DNA of 64,000 bases from Puteibacter caeruleilacunae (GTDB taxonomy: Bacteria > Bacteroidota > Bacteroidia > Bacteroidales > Prolixibacteraceae), in NCBI GenBank assembly GCA_005217565.1, contig SJCO01000017.1:62001-126000 (forward strand), in the 5' to 3' direction. The first letter of the stretch is position 1. Each line of letters begins with the position of its first letter. Position numbers and translations under genes: made by a program. Of this stretch, positions 7,085-17,130 are shown piece after piece. A model generated the notes under the pieces. The model ran no database searches. It saw only the letters and a list, made by a program, of their open reading frames with translations, and was not told where the DNA came from.

Positions 7085-8211
7085 AATATTACATCATCGC
7101 AGGGGAGGCTTCGGGCGACTTGCACGGATCTAATTTAATGAAAGAACTAAAGCTCGTGGATGAGCAAGCTGAGTTTAGATATTTTGGAGGTGACCTGATG
7201 AAATCCCAAGGAGGTACGCTTGTTAAACATTATAAAGAAACTGCATTTATGGGATTTCTTGCGGTGATTAAAAATTTGGGGACTATAAAGAAGAATTTTA
7301 CCCTGTGTGAAACTGATTTACTTGAGTTTGCTCCAGATGTATTAATTCTTATTGACTATCCCGGTTTTAATTTAAGAATGGCAGAATTCGCCAAGAAGCA
7401 TGGAATAAAAGTGTATTATTATATCTCTCCAAAGATCTGGGCATGGAAACAGGGACGCATAAAGAAGATTAAAGCATTTGTGGATGAGATGTTTACAATT
7501 TTGCCTTTCGAGACAGCCTTTTTCAAACAATTCGATTATCCTATTCATTATGTTGGTAATCCATCAGTAGATGGTTTAAGTAAACGGCCCAATCAGGATG
7601 AAGACTTTAATACTTTTATTAAAAGAAATAATTTAAAGAATCGACCCATTGTTGCACTTCTGTCAGGAAGTAGAAAGCAAGAGATTCATCATAATCTGCC
7701 AGAGATGTTGAAAATGGTCGCTCACTTTCCTGAATATCAGTTTGTAATTGCAGGTGCTCCGTCGTTGGATTTGGACCTTTATAAAGGTTATATCGGAGAT
7801 CATGACGTATCGCTCGTTTTTGATGAAACCTATGAATTGTTGCAGCAAAGTTCAGCTGCTTTGGTTACTTCAGGAACAGCTACATTAGAGACGGCGATTA
7901 TGAATATCCCTCAAATTGTATGCTATAAAATGGCAGGTGGTCGTTTGTTCTTTGAGATTTTAAAATTGATCGTAAAAGTACGACTCGTATCGTTGGTCAA
8001 TTTAATTATGGAAAAGATGATTGTGCTGGAGTTATTGCAACACCATGTTAATGAGGATGAGCTTAAAGCAGAATTGCAACGCATATTAAAAGATGAAAGT
8101 TATAGAGAGGCGATGTTGAATAACTATGAAGAAATGCGTCGAAGATTAGGGGGACCAGGTGCAGCAAGAAATGCTGCTCAAAAAATGGCAGCATTGCTTA
8201 AACAGAAATAG
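7081..8211 (+). CDS. lpxB: Lipid-A-disaccharide synthase
   Basis: 376 aa glycosyltransferase (GT19) that joins UDP-2,3-diacylglucosamine and lipid X to make the lipid A disaccharide on the cytoplasmic side of the inner membrane. The N terminus 'MKYYIIAGEASGDLHGSNLMKEL' is diagnostic. Further family motifs are 'ETAFMGFLAVIKNL', 'LIDYPGFNLRMAEFAKKHGIKVYYYISPKIWAWKQGRIKKIK', 'LLSGSRKQEI' and 'TSGTATLETAIMNIPQIVCYK'. Normal length. The start is fixed by the motif and coincides with the end of leader copy C. The fused gldFG gene begins 5 bases after the stop, so the two are very likely co-transcribed. Confidence 0.96.
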   Translation: MKYYIIAGEASGDLHGSNLMKELKLVDEQAEFRYFGGDLMKSQGGTLVKHYKETAFMGFLAVIKNLGTIKKNFTLCETDLLEFAPDVLILIDYPGFNLRMAEFAKKHGIKVYYYISPKIWAWKQGRIKKIKAFVDEMFTILPFETAFFKQFDYPIHYVGNPSVDGLSKRPNQDEDFNTFIKRNNLKNRPIVALLSGSRKQEIHHNLPEMLKMVAHFPEYQFVIAGAPSLDLDLYKGYIGDHDVSLVFDETYELLQQSSAALVTSGTATLETAIMNIPQIVCYKMAGGRLFFEILKLIVKVRLVSLVNLIMEKMIVLELLQHHVNEDELKAELQRILKDESYREAMLNNYEEMRRRLGGPGAARNAAQKMAALLKQK

Positions 8212-8216
8212 AAGAT

Positions 8217-10625
8217 ATGTTTAGTCTAATCAAGAAAGAAATTAATTCATTTTTGAGTACTATCGCTGGATACTTGGTGGTAGTTCTTTTTTTAGCAATA
8301 ACCGGATTGTTTCTATGGGTATTCCCTGGGAATTTTAATATAATTGAAGGTGGTTATGCTTCTTTGATTGGCTTATTTCAAATTGCTCCATGGGTGTATC
8401 TCTTGCTAATTCCAGCAGTGACTATGCGATTGTTTGCTGAAGAAAAAAAGAGTGGTACATTGGAGTTGTTAATGACACGTCCTTTGTCTGCAGTTGAAGT
8501 GGTTGGTGCTAAATATCTGGCTGCATTATTCATCGTATTGCTCTCATTGGTTCCTACGTTGGTTTACTATTACTCTGTATATCAATTAGGAGATATTCCT
8601 GGGAATATAGATACGGGTGCTACTTGGGGAGCATATATTGGACTGTTTTTCTTATCAGCCATTTATGTTGCTATTGGATTGTTTACATCATCGATCACAA
8701 ATAATCAAATTGTTGCATTTTTATTGGCAGTGACGTTGTCGTTTCTGATGTATATTGGTTTTGACTTTATAGGACAGTTAAGTTTTAATCCTGATTTGCA
8801 GGCCATGTTTGTCGGTTTAGGGATTAATGAACATTATTTGTCGATAAGTAGAGGTGTGATTGACACGCGTGACATTATCTATTTTTGTAGTGTTATAGGG
8901 ATGTTTTTAATGTCTACAGTATTTGTTATTCGTACTTCTCCAGTCGCTGTCAAAAGGATGAAGTCTTTAGGAATTATTGTGTTGGCTCTTATTGGAATAA
9001 ATTGGATTTCTTCAAAAGCATTTCATCGATTGGATTTAACTGCTGAAAATAGATATACCTTAAGTGAAACCACCTGCGATATTCTCAATAATCAAAAAGA
9101 GGCAGTGTGGATTGAAGTATATTTGAGTGATGATATTCCTGCTAACTTGAGAGGATTTCAACGTGCAATCGTAGAGAAAGTACAAGACTTAAAAGCGGTG
9201 AGTCAACGACCAGTGCGTTATCGAATAATTGATCCATACGCTGAAGTTGATTTAAAGGATCGTAAACAGTATTTCCAATATCTCATGAAACGTGGATTGC
9301 AACCTATCGATGTGAAACACCGAACCGATCAGGGCGAGCAAACAAGAAGGCTTTTCCCTGGTGTGATTCTGCGAAATGAAAATCATGAGGTTGCATTAAA
9401 TCTATTACGAGATAATCCAATGCTCAATTATGAACAGGATATTAATAATGCAATTGAGGCTTTGGAGTATGAATTTGCAAGAGGCTTATCAGTTTTAAGT
9501 CAAGATAATAAACCTCATGTTGCATTTGTTACGGGGCATGGAGAGTTAGACGAATGGGAAACGGCAGATTTGACATTGCATTTAAAAGAACGATTTAGAA
9601 TCTCAAGAGTTTCAATCGATAGTCTGAAAGGAAGTAATGATATAGCACTTGCAATTATTGCCGGACCTAAAGAAGCTTTTTCTGAACGAGATAAATTAAT
9701 ACTTGATCAGTATATAATGTCGGGGAAGAGTACATTGTGGCTGATTGATGCAGTGAATGTAATTACGTCTGAGTTGGAATCGAATGGACAAACGGTTGGA
9801 TTTCCTGCAGATGTTAATCTAAAAGATCAACTATTCCGGTATGGAGTCAGATTAAATGCTGACCTTGTCCAAGATCAAGAATGTTTACTGATTAAAGCTA
9901 TTGTGGATCTTCCTAATGGAAAATCGCGAGAAGTTCCTGCACCATGGCATTATTCTCCACTAATATCTTTATCTCAAAATCATGTAATAACGATGGATAT
10001 AAATCGAGTGAAGGGGGAGTTTGTTAGTTCTATTGATTTTGTTGGGGAAGATGAACAAGTGAAGAAGTCTGTTCTTTTGACCTCATCACGATATGGGAGG
10101 AAAATAAATGCTCCTGTGGAGATTCAATTGTCTTCAATAAGTGCACCTCCAGCGAAGGAATTATTTAATCAACAATCTATACCTCTTGGTGTATTATTGG
10201 AAGGGCAGTTTCAGTCGGTGTTTAAGAATCGCTTATTTGATGCGAATGTTATTGATGGGGAATTGCAATCAAAAAGTGATGATCATACGAAGATGGTTGT
10301 ACTTGGAGATGCAAATATCATCGCGAATAAAGTAAGACGAGTCCCGGGTAAGAAGACAGATTTCCTACCTTTAGGATACGATCGATTTTCACGACAGACT
10401 TTTGGGAATAAAGAGTTTTTATCAAATGTTGTGAGTTATCTCTGTGATGAATCTGGAATAATGAATTTACGATCACGTGTTTTTAAATTACGTTTGCTTG
10501 ATAAAGTAAGCTTAAAAGAGAATAAAACTAAGTGGCAGTTGATCAATGTTTTATTGCCTGTTTTGCTGTTTGTCTTTATCGGAATTATATTTAATGTGAT
10601 GCGGTGGAAAAGTTATTCACAATAG
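8217..10625 (+). CDS. Fused gliding-motility ABC transporter GldF-GldG
   Basis: 802 aa. Residues about 1-240 are an ABC-2 type permease of the GldF type with about six membrane segments and the signature 'MRLFAEEKKSGTLELLMTRPLSAVEVVGAKYLAAL'. From about residue 247 the chain has a new membrane segment ('IIVLALIGINWISSKAF') followed by 'RLDLTAENRYTLSETT', the standard N terminus of GldG, a large periplasmic domain and a C-terminal anchor ('LLPVLLFVFIGIIFNVMRW'). In flavobacteria GldF and GldG are separate proteins that act with the ATPase GldA. Here they are one chain without a frameshift. No ATPase gene is in the window. Having Gld proteins does not prove gliding. Confidence 0.88.
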   Translation: MFSLIKKEINSFLSTIAGYLVVVLFLAITGLFLWVFPGNFNIIEGGYASLIGLFQIAPWVYLLLIPAVTMRLFAEEKKSGTLELLMTRPLSAVEVVGAKYLAALFIVLLSLVPTLVYYYSVYQLGDIPGNIDTGATWGAYIGLFFLSAIYVAIGLFTSSITNNQIVAFLLAVTLSFLMYIGFDFIGQLSFNPDLQAMFVGLGINEHYLSISRGVIDTRDIIYFCSVIGMFLMSTVFVIRTSPVAVKRMKSLGIIVLALIGINWISSKAFHRLDLTAENRYTLSETTCDILNNQKEAVWIEVYLSDDIPANLRGFQRAIVEKVQDLKAVSQRPVRYRIIDPYAEVDLKDRKQYFQYLMKRGLQPIDVKHRTDQGEQTRRLFPGVILRNENHEVALNLLRDNPMLNYEQDINNAIEALEYEFARGLSVLSQDNKPHVAFVTGHGELDEWETADLTLHLKERFRISRVSIDSLKGSNDIALAIIAGPKEAFSERDKLILDQYIMSGKSTLWLIDAVNVITSELESNGQTVGFPADVNLKDQLFRYGVRLNADLVQDQECLLIKAIVDLPNGKSREVPAPWHYSPLISLSQNHVITMDINRVKGEFVSSIDFVGEDEQVKKSVLLTSSRYGRKINAPVEIQLSSISAPPAKELFNQQSIPLGVLLEGQFQSVFKNRLFDANVIDGELQSKSDDHTKMVVLGDANIIANKVRRVPGKKTDFLPLGYDRFSRQTFGNKEFLSNVVSYLCDESGIMNLRSRVFKLRLLDKVSLKENKTKWQLINVLLPVLLFVFIGIIFNVMRWKSYSQ

Positions 10626-10707
10626 TTAATATTTTCATATATATAAGCATAGGTTTAAATATCAAAACTTTGTATATTCGTATGAATTCCACTTGAGGTA
10701 AAAATGT

Positions 10708-10715
10708 TACCTTTG
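10708..10715 (+). promoter_or_regulatory. Possible -7 box upstream of dnaN
   Basis: TACCTTTG fits the TAnnTTTG -7 consensus and would start transcription about 35 nt before the dnaN ATG. I found no TTTG at the expected distance upstream, so this is a weak call. Confidence 0.35.
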
Positions 10716-10758
10716 TCTGGATTTTTTAAAGTAAATAACTACAAAAAAATATTATCCA

Positions 10759-11886
10759 ATGAAGTTTGTTGTATCAAGTACTGAATTATTAAGACACTTA
10801 AACGCGATAAGTAGGGTAATTAGCAGTAAAAATACATTGCCTATTCTTGATAATTTTCTTTTTGATCTTGAAGATAATAAGTTGACGATTACAGCGTCAG
10901 ATCTGGAAACAACACTTATTACTTATATAGAGCTTGAGAATACTGATGGAGAGGGGAAAATTGCTATTCCTGCAAAGATCTTGATCGATACATTGAAGGA
11001 ATTTCCGGAGCAGCCATTGACTTTTAATGTGAATATGGAGTCATTTGCTATCGATATCTTCTCAGAAAACGGAAAGTTTAGTATTGTTGGTGCAAGTGGT
11101 GCTGACTTCCCTGAGATTCCTGAAATTACAGAGGGAGCAACAACCATTAATGTAGGTCATGATGTATTGTTAAGTGGTATTAATAAGACATTATTTGCTA
11201 CCGCTGATGATGAACTTCGTCCGGTGATGAATGGTGTGTTTATCGAGTTAGGCAATGAGGATATGACTTTTGTTGCTTCAGATGCACACAAATTGGTTCG
11301 CTACAAAAGAACTGATGTACAGTCGGAAACAGAATCTTCTTTCATTTTACCAAAGAAGCCTGCAGGCCTATTGAAGAACCTTCTTCCGAAAGAAGAGTTT
11401 GATGTTAAGTTGGAGTTTGATAATAAGAATGCATTCTTCACAATGACAAACTTTAAACTGGTTTGTCGTTTAGTTGAAGGAAATTATCCTGCATATAACG
11501 CTGTAATTCCTAAGAATAATCCTAACCGATTGACGATTGATCGTATGGAATTCTACAATACATTGAAGCGTGTATCTGTATTTTCTAATCAAGCAAGTAA
11601 CCTGATTAAGTTAAAGTTGTCAGCTAATCAGTTGGTAGTATCGGCACAAGATATTGACTTCTCAATTTCTGCTGTTGAGCGTTTGAATTGTAATTATGAG
11701 GGAACAGAAATGGAAATCGGATTTAAGTCTGCTTTCCTATTGGAAATCCTTTCAAATCTTTCTTCAACAGAAGCATTGGTTGAACTGTCTGATCCTACTC
11801 GTGCAGGATTGTTACTTCCTTCAGAGAAGGAATTTGAGGATGAGGATGTGTTGATGCTCCTTATGCCAATGATGATTAATGTTTAA
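10759..11886 (+). CDS. dnaN: DNA polymerase III beta sliding clamp
   Basis: 375 aa, the usual length for the three-domain clamp that tethers the replicative polymerase to DNA. Characteristic features: N terminus 'MKFVVSSTELLRHLNAISRVISSKNTLPILDNFLFDLEDNKLTITASDLETTL', the middle 'RPVMNGVFIEL', 'FVASDAHKLVRYKR', and the C-terminal cleft end 'LLMPMMI'. The gene sits 133 bp after gldFG and is followed by a strong terminator, so it is probably its own transcription unit. It is not next to dnaA or recF in this window. Confidence 0.97.
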   Translation: MKFVVSSTELLRHLNAISRVISSKNTLPILDNFLFDLEDNKLTITASDLETTLITYIELENTDGEGKIAIPAKILIDTLKEFPEQPLTFNVNMESFAIDIFSENGKFSIVGASGADFPEIPEITEGATTINVGHDVLLSGINKTLFATADDELRPVMNGVFIELGNEDMTFVASDAHKLVRYKRTDVQSETESSFILPKKPAGLLKNLLPKEEFDVKLEFDNKNAFFTMTNFKLVCRLVEGNYPAYNAVIPKNNPNRLTIDRMEFYNTLKRVSVFSNQASNLIKLKLSANQLVVSAQDIDFSISAVERLNCNYEGTEMEIGFKSAFLLEILSNLSSTEALVELSDPTRAGLLLPSEKEFEDEDVLMLLMPMMINV

Positions 11887-11913
11887 GGACTAAGTTAAAA
11901 TTAGATAATAAGG

Positions 11914-11942
11914 AACCTAACGAGACTTCTCGTTAGGTTTTT
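11914..11942 (+). terminator. Rho-independent terminator of dnaN
   Basis: An 11-bp perfect stem (AACCTAACGAG with CTCGTTAGGTT) with a 4-nt loop is followed by TTTT. It lies 28 bases after the dnaN stop. Confidence 0.88.
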
Positions 11943-11961
11943 CTGTAAATAGGACAAGAAT

Positions 11962-12771
11962 ATGGAGTTAAATCTGAAAAATCCATTGGTATTTCTTGAT
12001 TTGGAGACCACCGGGATCAATGTGGCTGCAGATAGAATAGTTGAGATTGCATTGATAAAGGTGCTTCCAGGAGGTAAAGAGGAAAAGAAACTTCTTCGAA
12101 TCAATCCTGAGATGCCAATTCCTAAACATGCAAGTGAGATTCATGGAATCTATGATGAAGATGTTAAAGATGAGCCTACTTTTAAAAGTGTAGCGAAATC
12201 TTTAGCTAAGTTTATTGAGGGGTGTGATCTCGCAGGGTATAATTCCAATCGATTCGATATCCCTTTGTTGGCTGAGGAGTTTTTAAGAGCAGAAGTTGAC
12301 ATAGATCTTAAGAAAAGAAAGTTTGTTGATGTTCAGGCTATCTTCCACAAGATGGAGAAAAGGACATTGGCAGCGGCATTGAAGTTTTACTGTCAGGAGG
12401 AACTTAAAGATGCTCATAGTGCTATGGCCGATACACAGGCAACCTATGATGTGTTGAAAGGACAGCTTGATATGTATGAAAATGTAGAGGTTGAGGATGA
12501 TAAAGGAAAAGTAAGTGTTCCTATACAGAACAATGTGGATGCATTGTCTGATTTCTCTACATTCGATCGCAACGTTGACTTTATGGGCCGAATTGTTTAT
12601 GATGAAAACAATGTTGAAGTTTTCAATTTCGGTAAGAATAAAGGTGTTCCTGTAGAAAAAGTGCTAAAAGAGCAGCCTGGGTATTATAGCTGGATGATGA
12701 ATGGTGATTTTCCACTTTACACCAAGAAGGTACTAACTGCTATAAAGCTAAGAGGTTCGTTTAATAAATAG
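11962..12771 (+). CDS. DnaQ-like 3'-5' exonuclease (DEDDh)
   Basis: 269 aa. The exonuclease domain (about residues 8-170) has the complete DEDDh set: Asp13 and Glu15 in 'FLDLETTG', Asp99 in 'NRFDIPLL', and His152 with Asp157 in 'HSAMADTQATYD'. The C-terminal part (about 200-269, 'GKNKGVPVEKVLKEQPGYYSWMMNGDF') resembles the DUF3820/ExoX C-terminal module that follows exonuclease domains in single-strand-specific nucleases. It is probably a proofreading or repair nuclease. Whether it is the replicative epsilon subunit cannot be told; its position after dnaN is suggestive only. The FAH gene follows after 9 bases. Confidence 0.85.
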   Translation: MELNLKNPLVFLDLETTGINVAADRIVEIALIKVLPGGKEEKKLLRINPEMPIPKHASEIHGIYDEDVKDEPTFKSVAKSLAKFIEGCDLAGYNSNRFDIPLLAEEFLRAEVDIDLKKRKFVDVQAIFHKMEKRTLAAALKFYCQEELKDAHSAMADTQATYDVLKGQLDMYENVEVEDDKGKVSVPIQNNVDALSDFSTFDRNVDFMGRIVYDENNVEVFNFGKNKGVPVEKVLKEQPGYYSWMMNGDFPLYTKKVLTAIKLRGSFNK

Positions 12772-12780
12772 AAAAGTGTT

Positions 12781-13392
12781 ATGAAAATTATTTGTATAGG
12801 TCGCAATTATGCCGCTCATGCAAAGGAATTGAGTAATGAGGTACCTAAAAATCCTGTGTTTTTCTTAAAACCAGATTCTGCATTATTGCAGAAAGGGAAA
12901 CCGTTTTATATTCCTGACTTTAGTGATGAAATCCATTATGAAGTTGAATTGGTAATTAAGATAAAACGACTAGGGAAAAATATAGGAAAGAAGTTTGCTC
13001 ATCGTTATTACGATGAATTAGGTATTGGAATTGATTTTACAGCAAGAGATATTCAACGTGAATGTAAAGAGAAAGGTCTTCCTTGGGAGATTGCAAAAGC
13101 TTTTGATCATTCTGCCGTAATTGGAGATTTTGTATCAAAATCAAAATTTGAAAACCTTGAGGATATTGAGTTTTCTCTTCTTAAAAATGGTAAGGTAGTA
13201 CAGCTGGGAAATTCAGCTAATATGCTATTCAAAGTTGATGAGATAATCTCCTATGTGTCTAAGTTTATGACACTAAAGATTGGAGATATGATTTTTACTG
13301 GAACTCCTGCTGGGGTTGGGGCTGTAGCTATCGGAGATCACTTGGAAGCATTTATTGGAGAAGATAAAATGTTAGATTGTGAAATCAAATAA
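12781..13392 (+). CDS. Fumarylacetoacetate hydrolase family protein (FAHD1-like)
   Basis: 203 aa, the single-domain FAH fold size typical of acylpyruvase or oxaloacetate decarboxylase-type enzymes. The N terminus 'MKIICIGRNYAAHAKEL' is characteristic. Metal ligands are visible as 'HYEVELVIKI' (two Glu) and 'GIGIDFTARD' (Asp), and 'IFTGTPAGVG' is the conserved C-terminal turn. The substrate cannot be deduced; oxaloacetate or acylpyruvates are family activities. It is nine bases downstream of the exonuclease gene and likely in the same operon. Confidence 0.85.
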   Translation: MKIICIGRNYAAHAKELSNEVPKNPVFFLKPDSALLQKGKPFYIPDFSDEIHYEVELVIKIKRLGKNIGKKFAHRYYDELGIGIDFTARDIQRECKEKGLPWEIAKAFDHSAVIGDFVSKSKFENLEDIEFSLLKNGKVVQLGNSANMLFKVDEIISYVSKFMTLKIGDMIFTGTPAGVGAVAIGDHLEAFIGEDKMLDCEIK

Positions 13393-13443
13393 GGTTTTTG
13401 ATTGTTATAAAGAAGGAATTATAAATAAGAAAATTAAATACTT

Positions 13444-13881
13444 ATGTTGAAAGCAGAAATTCATACAAGTAAAGGAGTAATGAAAGTAAACTTTTACGAA
13501 GAGGATGCTCCTGGAACAGTTGCAAATTTTGTAAAACTTTCAAAAGAAGGATTCTATGACGGATTAACATTTCACCGTGTAATCCCTGATTTTGTAATTC
13601 AGGGAGGATGTCCTGATGGTACAGGAGCTGGTGGTCCTGGTTATTCAATCGATTGTGAATTAGATGGGGATAATCAGTTTCACGATAGAGGTGTATTATC
13701 GATGGCTCATGCTGGTCGTAATACAGGTGGTTCACAGTTTTTCATCTGTCACAACAGAAAGAATGTGGCGCATTTAGATCGTAATCATACTTGCTTTGGA
13801 AAAGTGTATGAGGGATTAGATGTTATTGATGATATCCGTGCTGGTGATCTTATCGAAAAGATCGTTATTATTGAAGAATAA
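13444..13881 (+). CDS. Cyclophilin-type peptidyl-prolyl cis-trans isomerase
   Basis: 145 aa, a minimal cyclophilin without a signal peptide and therefore cytoplasmic. The catalytic segment '[13 protein letters not shown]' (Arg45) and the substrate-groove strand 'GGSQFFI' are present, as is 'HTCFGKV' with the usual Trp replaced by Cys, which in eukaryotic cyclophilins lowers cyclosporin binding. It assists protein folding by proline isomerisation. The gene ends just before a bidirectional terminator shared with the convergent helicase gene. Confidence 0.93.
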   Translation: MLKAEIHTSKGVMKVNFYEEDAPGTVANFVKLSKEGFYDGLTFHRVIPDFVIQGGCPDGTGAGGPGYSIDCELDGDNQFHDRGVLSMAHAGRNTGGSQFFICHNRKNVAHLDRNHTCFGKVYEGLDVIDDIRAGDLIEKIVIIEE

Positions 13882-13889
13882 TATATTTG

Positions 13890-13920
13890 GAGTGTCACTC
13901 ATGGTGACACTCTATTTTTT
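13890..13920. terminator. Bidirectional terminator that includes the helicase stop codon
   Basis: A 9-bp stem GAGTGTCAC/GTGACACTC (13890-13898 with 13904-13912) is followed by a long T-run. The stop codon of the minus-strand helicase (13912-13914) overlaps the right arm, and the T-run doubles as its lysine codons. Confidence 0.8.
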
Positions 13921-15189
13921 TTTCGCCTTCTTCTTTTTCTTCTTGTTTTTCGCCTTTGGCTTCTTTAATTCAGAGTCATCAAAATCGATATTATCAAACT
14001 CTTTCATCAATGATTTCCAGTCGTTAGTGTGATCTGATGTGAAATCAATTGTTTCCTGATAAGTTTGATTGTCGAATTCTAATTCTGTAATCGGCTTGTC
14101 AAGGTAGGTTTCTATTTCGTCCAGGATGCTTAATTCTTCTTTACTACAGAATGATACAGCTTGACCTTTGTGTTTTGCACGTCCTGTTCGTCCAATTCTG
14201 TGTACATAGTTTTCTGCCTGCTCAGGAAGATCATAATTCACTACAAAATCTACTTTAGGAATATCGATTCCGCGGGCACTGACATCTGTTGCTATTAAAA
14301 CTTTTACCTCTCCTTCTTTGAACCTGGTTAATACGTCTAACCTGTTTTGTTGATCTTTGTCGCCATGGATTGTAAGTGCTTCAATATTTACCCGGGCCAT
14401 TGCTTTACATACGCGTTCGGCACGTATCTTTGTTCTCACAAAGACTAGTATTTTACTGTCAGGATTTTCGCTTACCATACGCTCCAGAAAGAATCTTTTA
14501 TGATCTGGCTCTATGTAAGTCACAAAGTGAGATACATTTTTTGATACAGGATCTTTTGGAGAAATTTGAATTCTTACAGGCTTATTCACTAATGAGTAAG
14601 CCAGTGATTTAATCTTTTTATTAATTGTGGCAGAGAAGAATAGTGTCTGTCGTTTTCTTGGAAGAAATTTAATAAGATCTTTAATGTCTTTGATAAATCC
14701 AAGATCGAGCATATGGTCAGCCTCATCAAGAATTAGTACTTCAATCTTGTCGAGTTTGATGTGTCCTTGGCTTACCAGGTCAAACATCCTTCCAGGTGTA
14801 GCAACCAACACATCAATTCCTTTTTGCAAACGATCAATCTGGGGATCTTGATCCACACCTCCAAATACACAAAGCGTCTTAACTTTTGTGCTTTTTGCCA
14901 TTTGTTGAAATACCTCAGTTATCTGAAGAGCGAGCTCTCTGGTTGGAGCCATTACAATACACTTGATTCCATTTGATCGATTGCTTCTTTTTTGTTTATG
15001 AAGAATATCGATTACAGGAATAGCAAAAGCAGCAGTCTTTCCTGTTCCTGTTTGTGCTACTGCTAACACATCGTCTCCATTTAAAATTGGAGTTATGGAT
15101 TTGTATTGAATATCTGTTGGTCGTTTTAAACCTGCATCACTGATATTCTTTTTTACTTCCTGTGAAAATGGATATTTCTCAAATTTCAT
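13912..15189 (-). CDS. DEAD-box ATP-dependent RNA helicase (RhlE-like)
   Basis: 425 aa. All superfamily 2 motifs are present: Q motif around Gln28, Walker A 'AQTGTGKT' (45-52), 'PTRELALQ', 'TPGRMFDL', 'DEADHMLDLGF', 'FSAT', 'ARGIDIPKV' and 'HRIGRTGR'. The C-terminal tail is a run of lysines with few other residues, typical of RNA-binding tails in Bacteroidota RhlE proteins. It is predicted to remodel RNA in ribosome assembly or mRNA decay. It is transcribed alone, convergent with the cyclophilin gene. Confidence 0.93.
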   Translation of the reverse strand: MKFEKYPFSQEVKKNISDAGLKRPTDIQYKSITPILNGDDVLAVAQTGTGKTAAFAIPVIDILHKQKRSNRSNGIKCIVMAPTRELALQITEVFQQMAKSTKVKTLCVFGGVDQDPQIDRLQKGIDVLVATPGRMFDLVSQGHIKLDKIEVLILDEADHMLDLGFIKDIKDLIKFLPRKRQTLFFSATINKKIKSLAYSLVNKPVRIQISPKDPVSKNVSHFVTYIEPDHKRFFLERMVSENPDSKILVFVRTKIRAERVCKAMARVNIEALTIHGDKDQQNRLDVLTRFKEGEVKVLIATDVSARGIDIPKVDFVVNYDLPEQAENYVHRIGRTGRAKHKGQAVSFCSKEELSILDEIETYLDKPITELEFDNQTYQETIDFTSDHTNDWKSLMKEFDNIDFDDSELKKPKAKNKKKKKKAKKK

Positions 15190-15245
15190 GATCTTCTTAT
15201 CTGATATTGCAACAAAGGTACATTCTTATTTGGGATTATTAAGAA

Positions 15246-15275
15246 AAGAAAAGGTACAGCCGAGACTGTACCTTT
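15246..15275 (-). terminator. Terminator of the ABC-F gene
   Basis: A 10-bp perfect stem AAAGGTACAG/CTGTACCTTT (15250-15259 with 15266-15275) with a 6-nt loop. Read on the minus strand it ends in a TTTTCTTTTCTT stretch, five bases after the ABC-F stop codon. Confidence 0.85.
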
Positions 15276-15280
15276 GTATT

Positions 15281-16942
<1,662 letters not shown>

Positions 16943-17086
16943 TCAAATCATTTTACTAAATACATGATTCTTAAAAATATGGATGTGTTTAATTGAATTT
17001 GTTCAGGCATAGTTAATATAGTCTGACTATAAACAACAATTTGTGTTGAAATTTTACTTCAGAGAAAAGCAATTATTTAATGTAAA

Positions 17087-17122
17087 ATAACGGCAAAGTC
17101 AGACATTCTCCTGACTTTGCCG
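17087..17122 (-). terminator. Terminator of the RND efflux operon
   Basis: A 12-bp perfect stem CGGCAAAGTCAG/CTGACTTTGCCG (17091-17102 with 17111-17122) with an 8-nt loop. On the minus strand it is followed by TTATTTT. It lies eight bases past the stop of the last gene of the operon. Confidence 0.88.
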
Positions 17123-17130
17123 AAAGTAGT

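Noticed and set aside
13442-13735. 97-codon minus-strand frame opposite the cyclophilin gene
   Set aside because: His/Leu-rich shadow of the cyclophilin codons; cyclophilin is certain.
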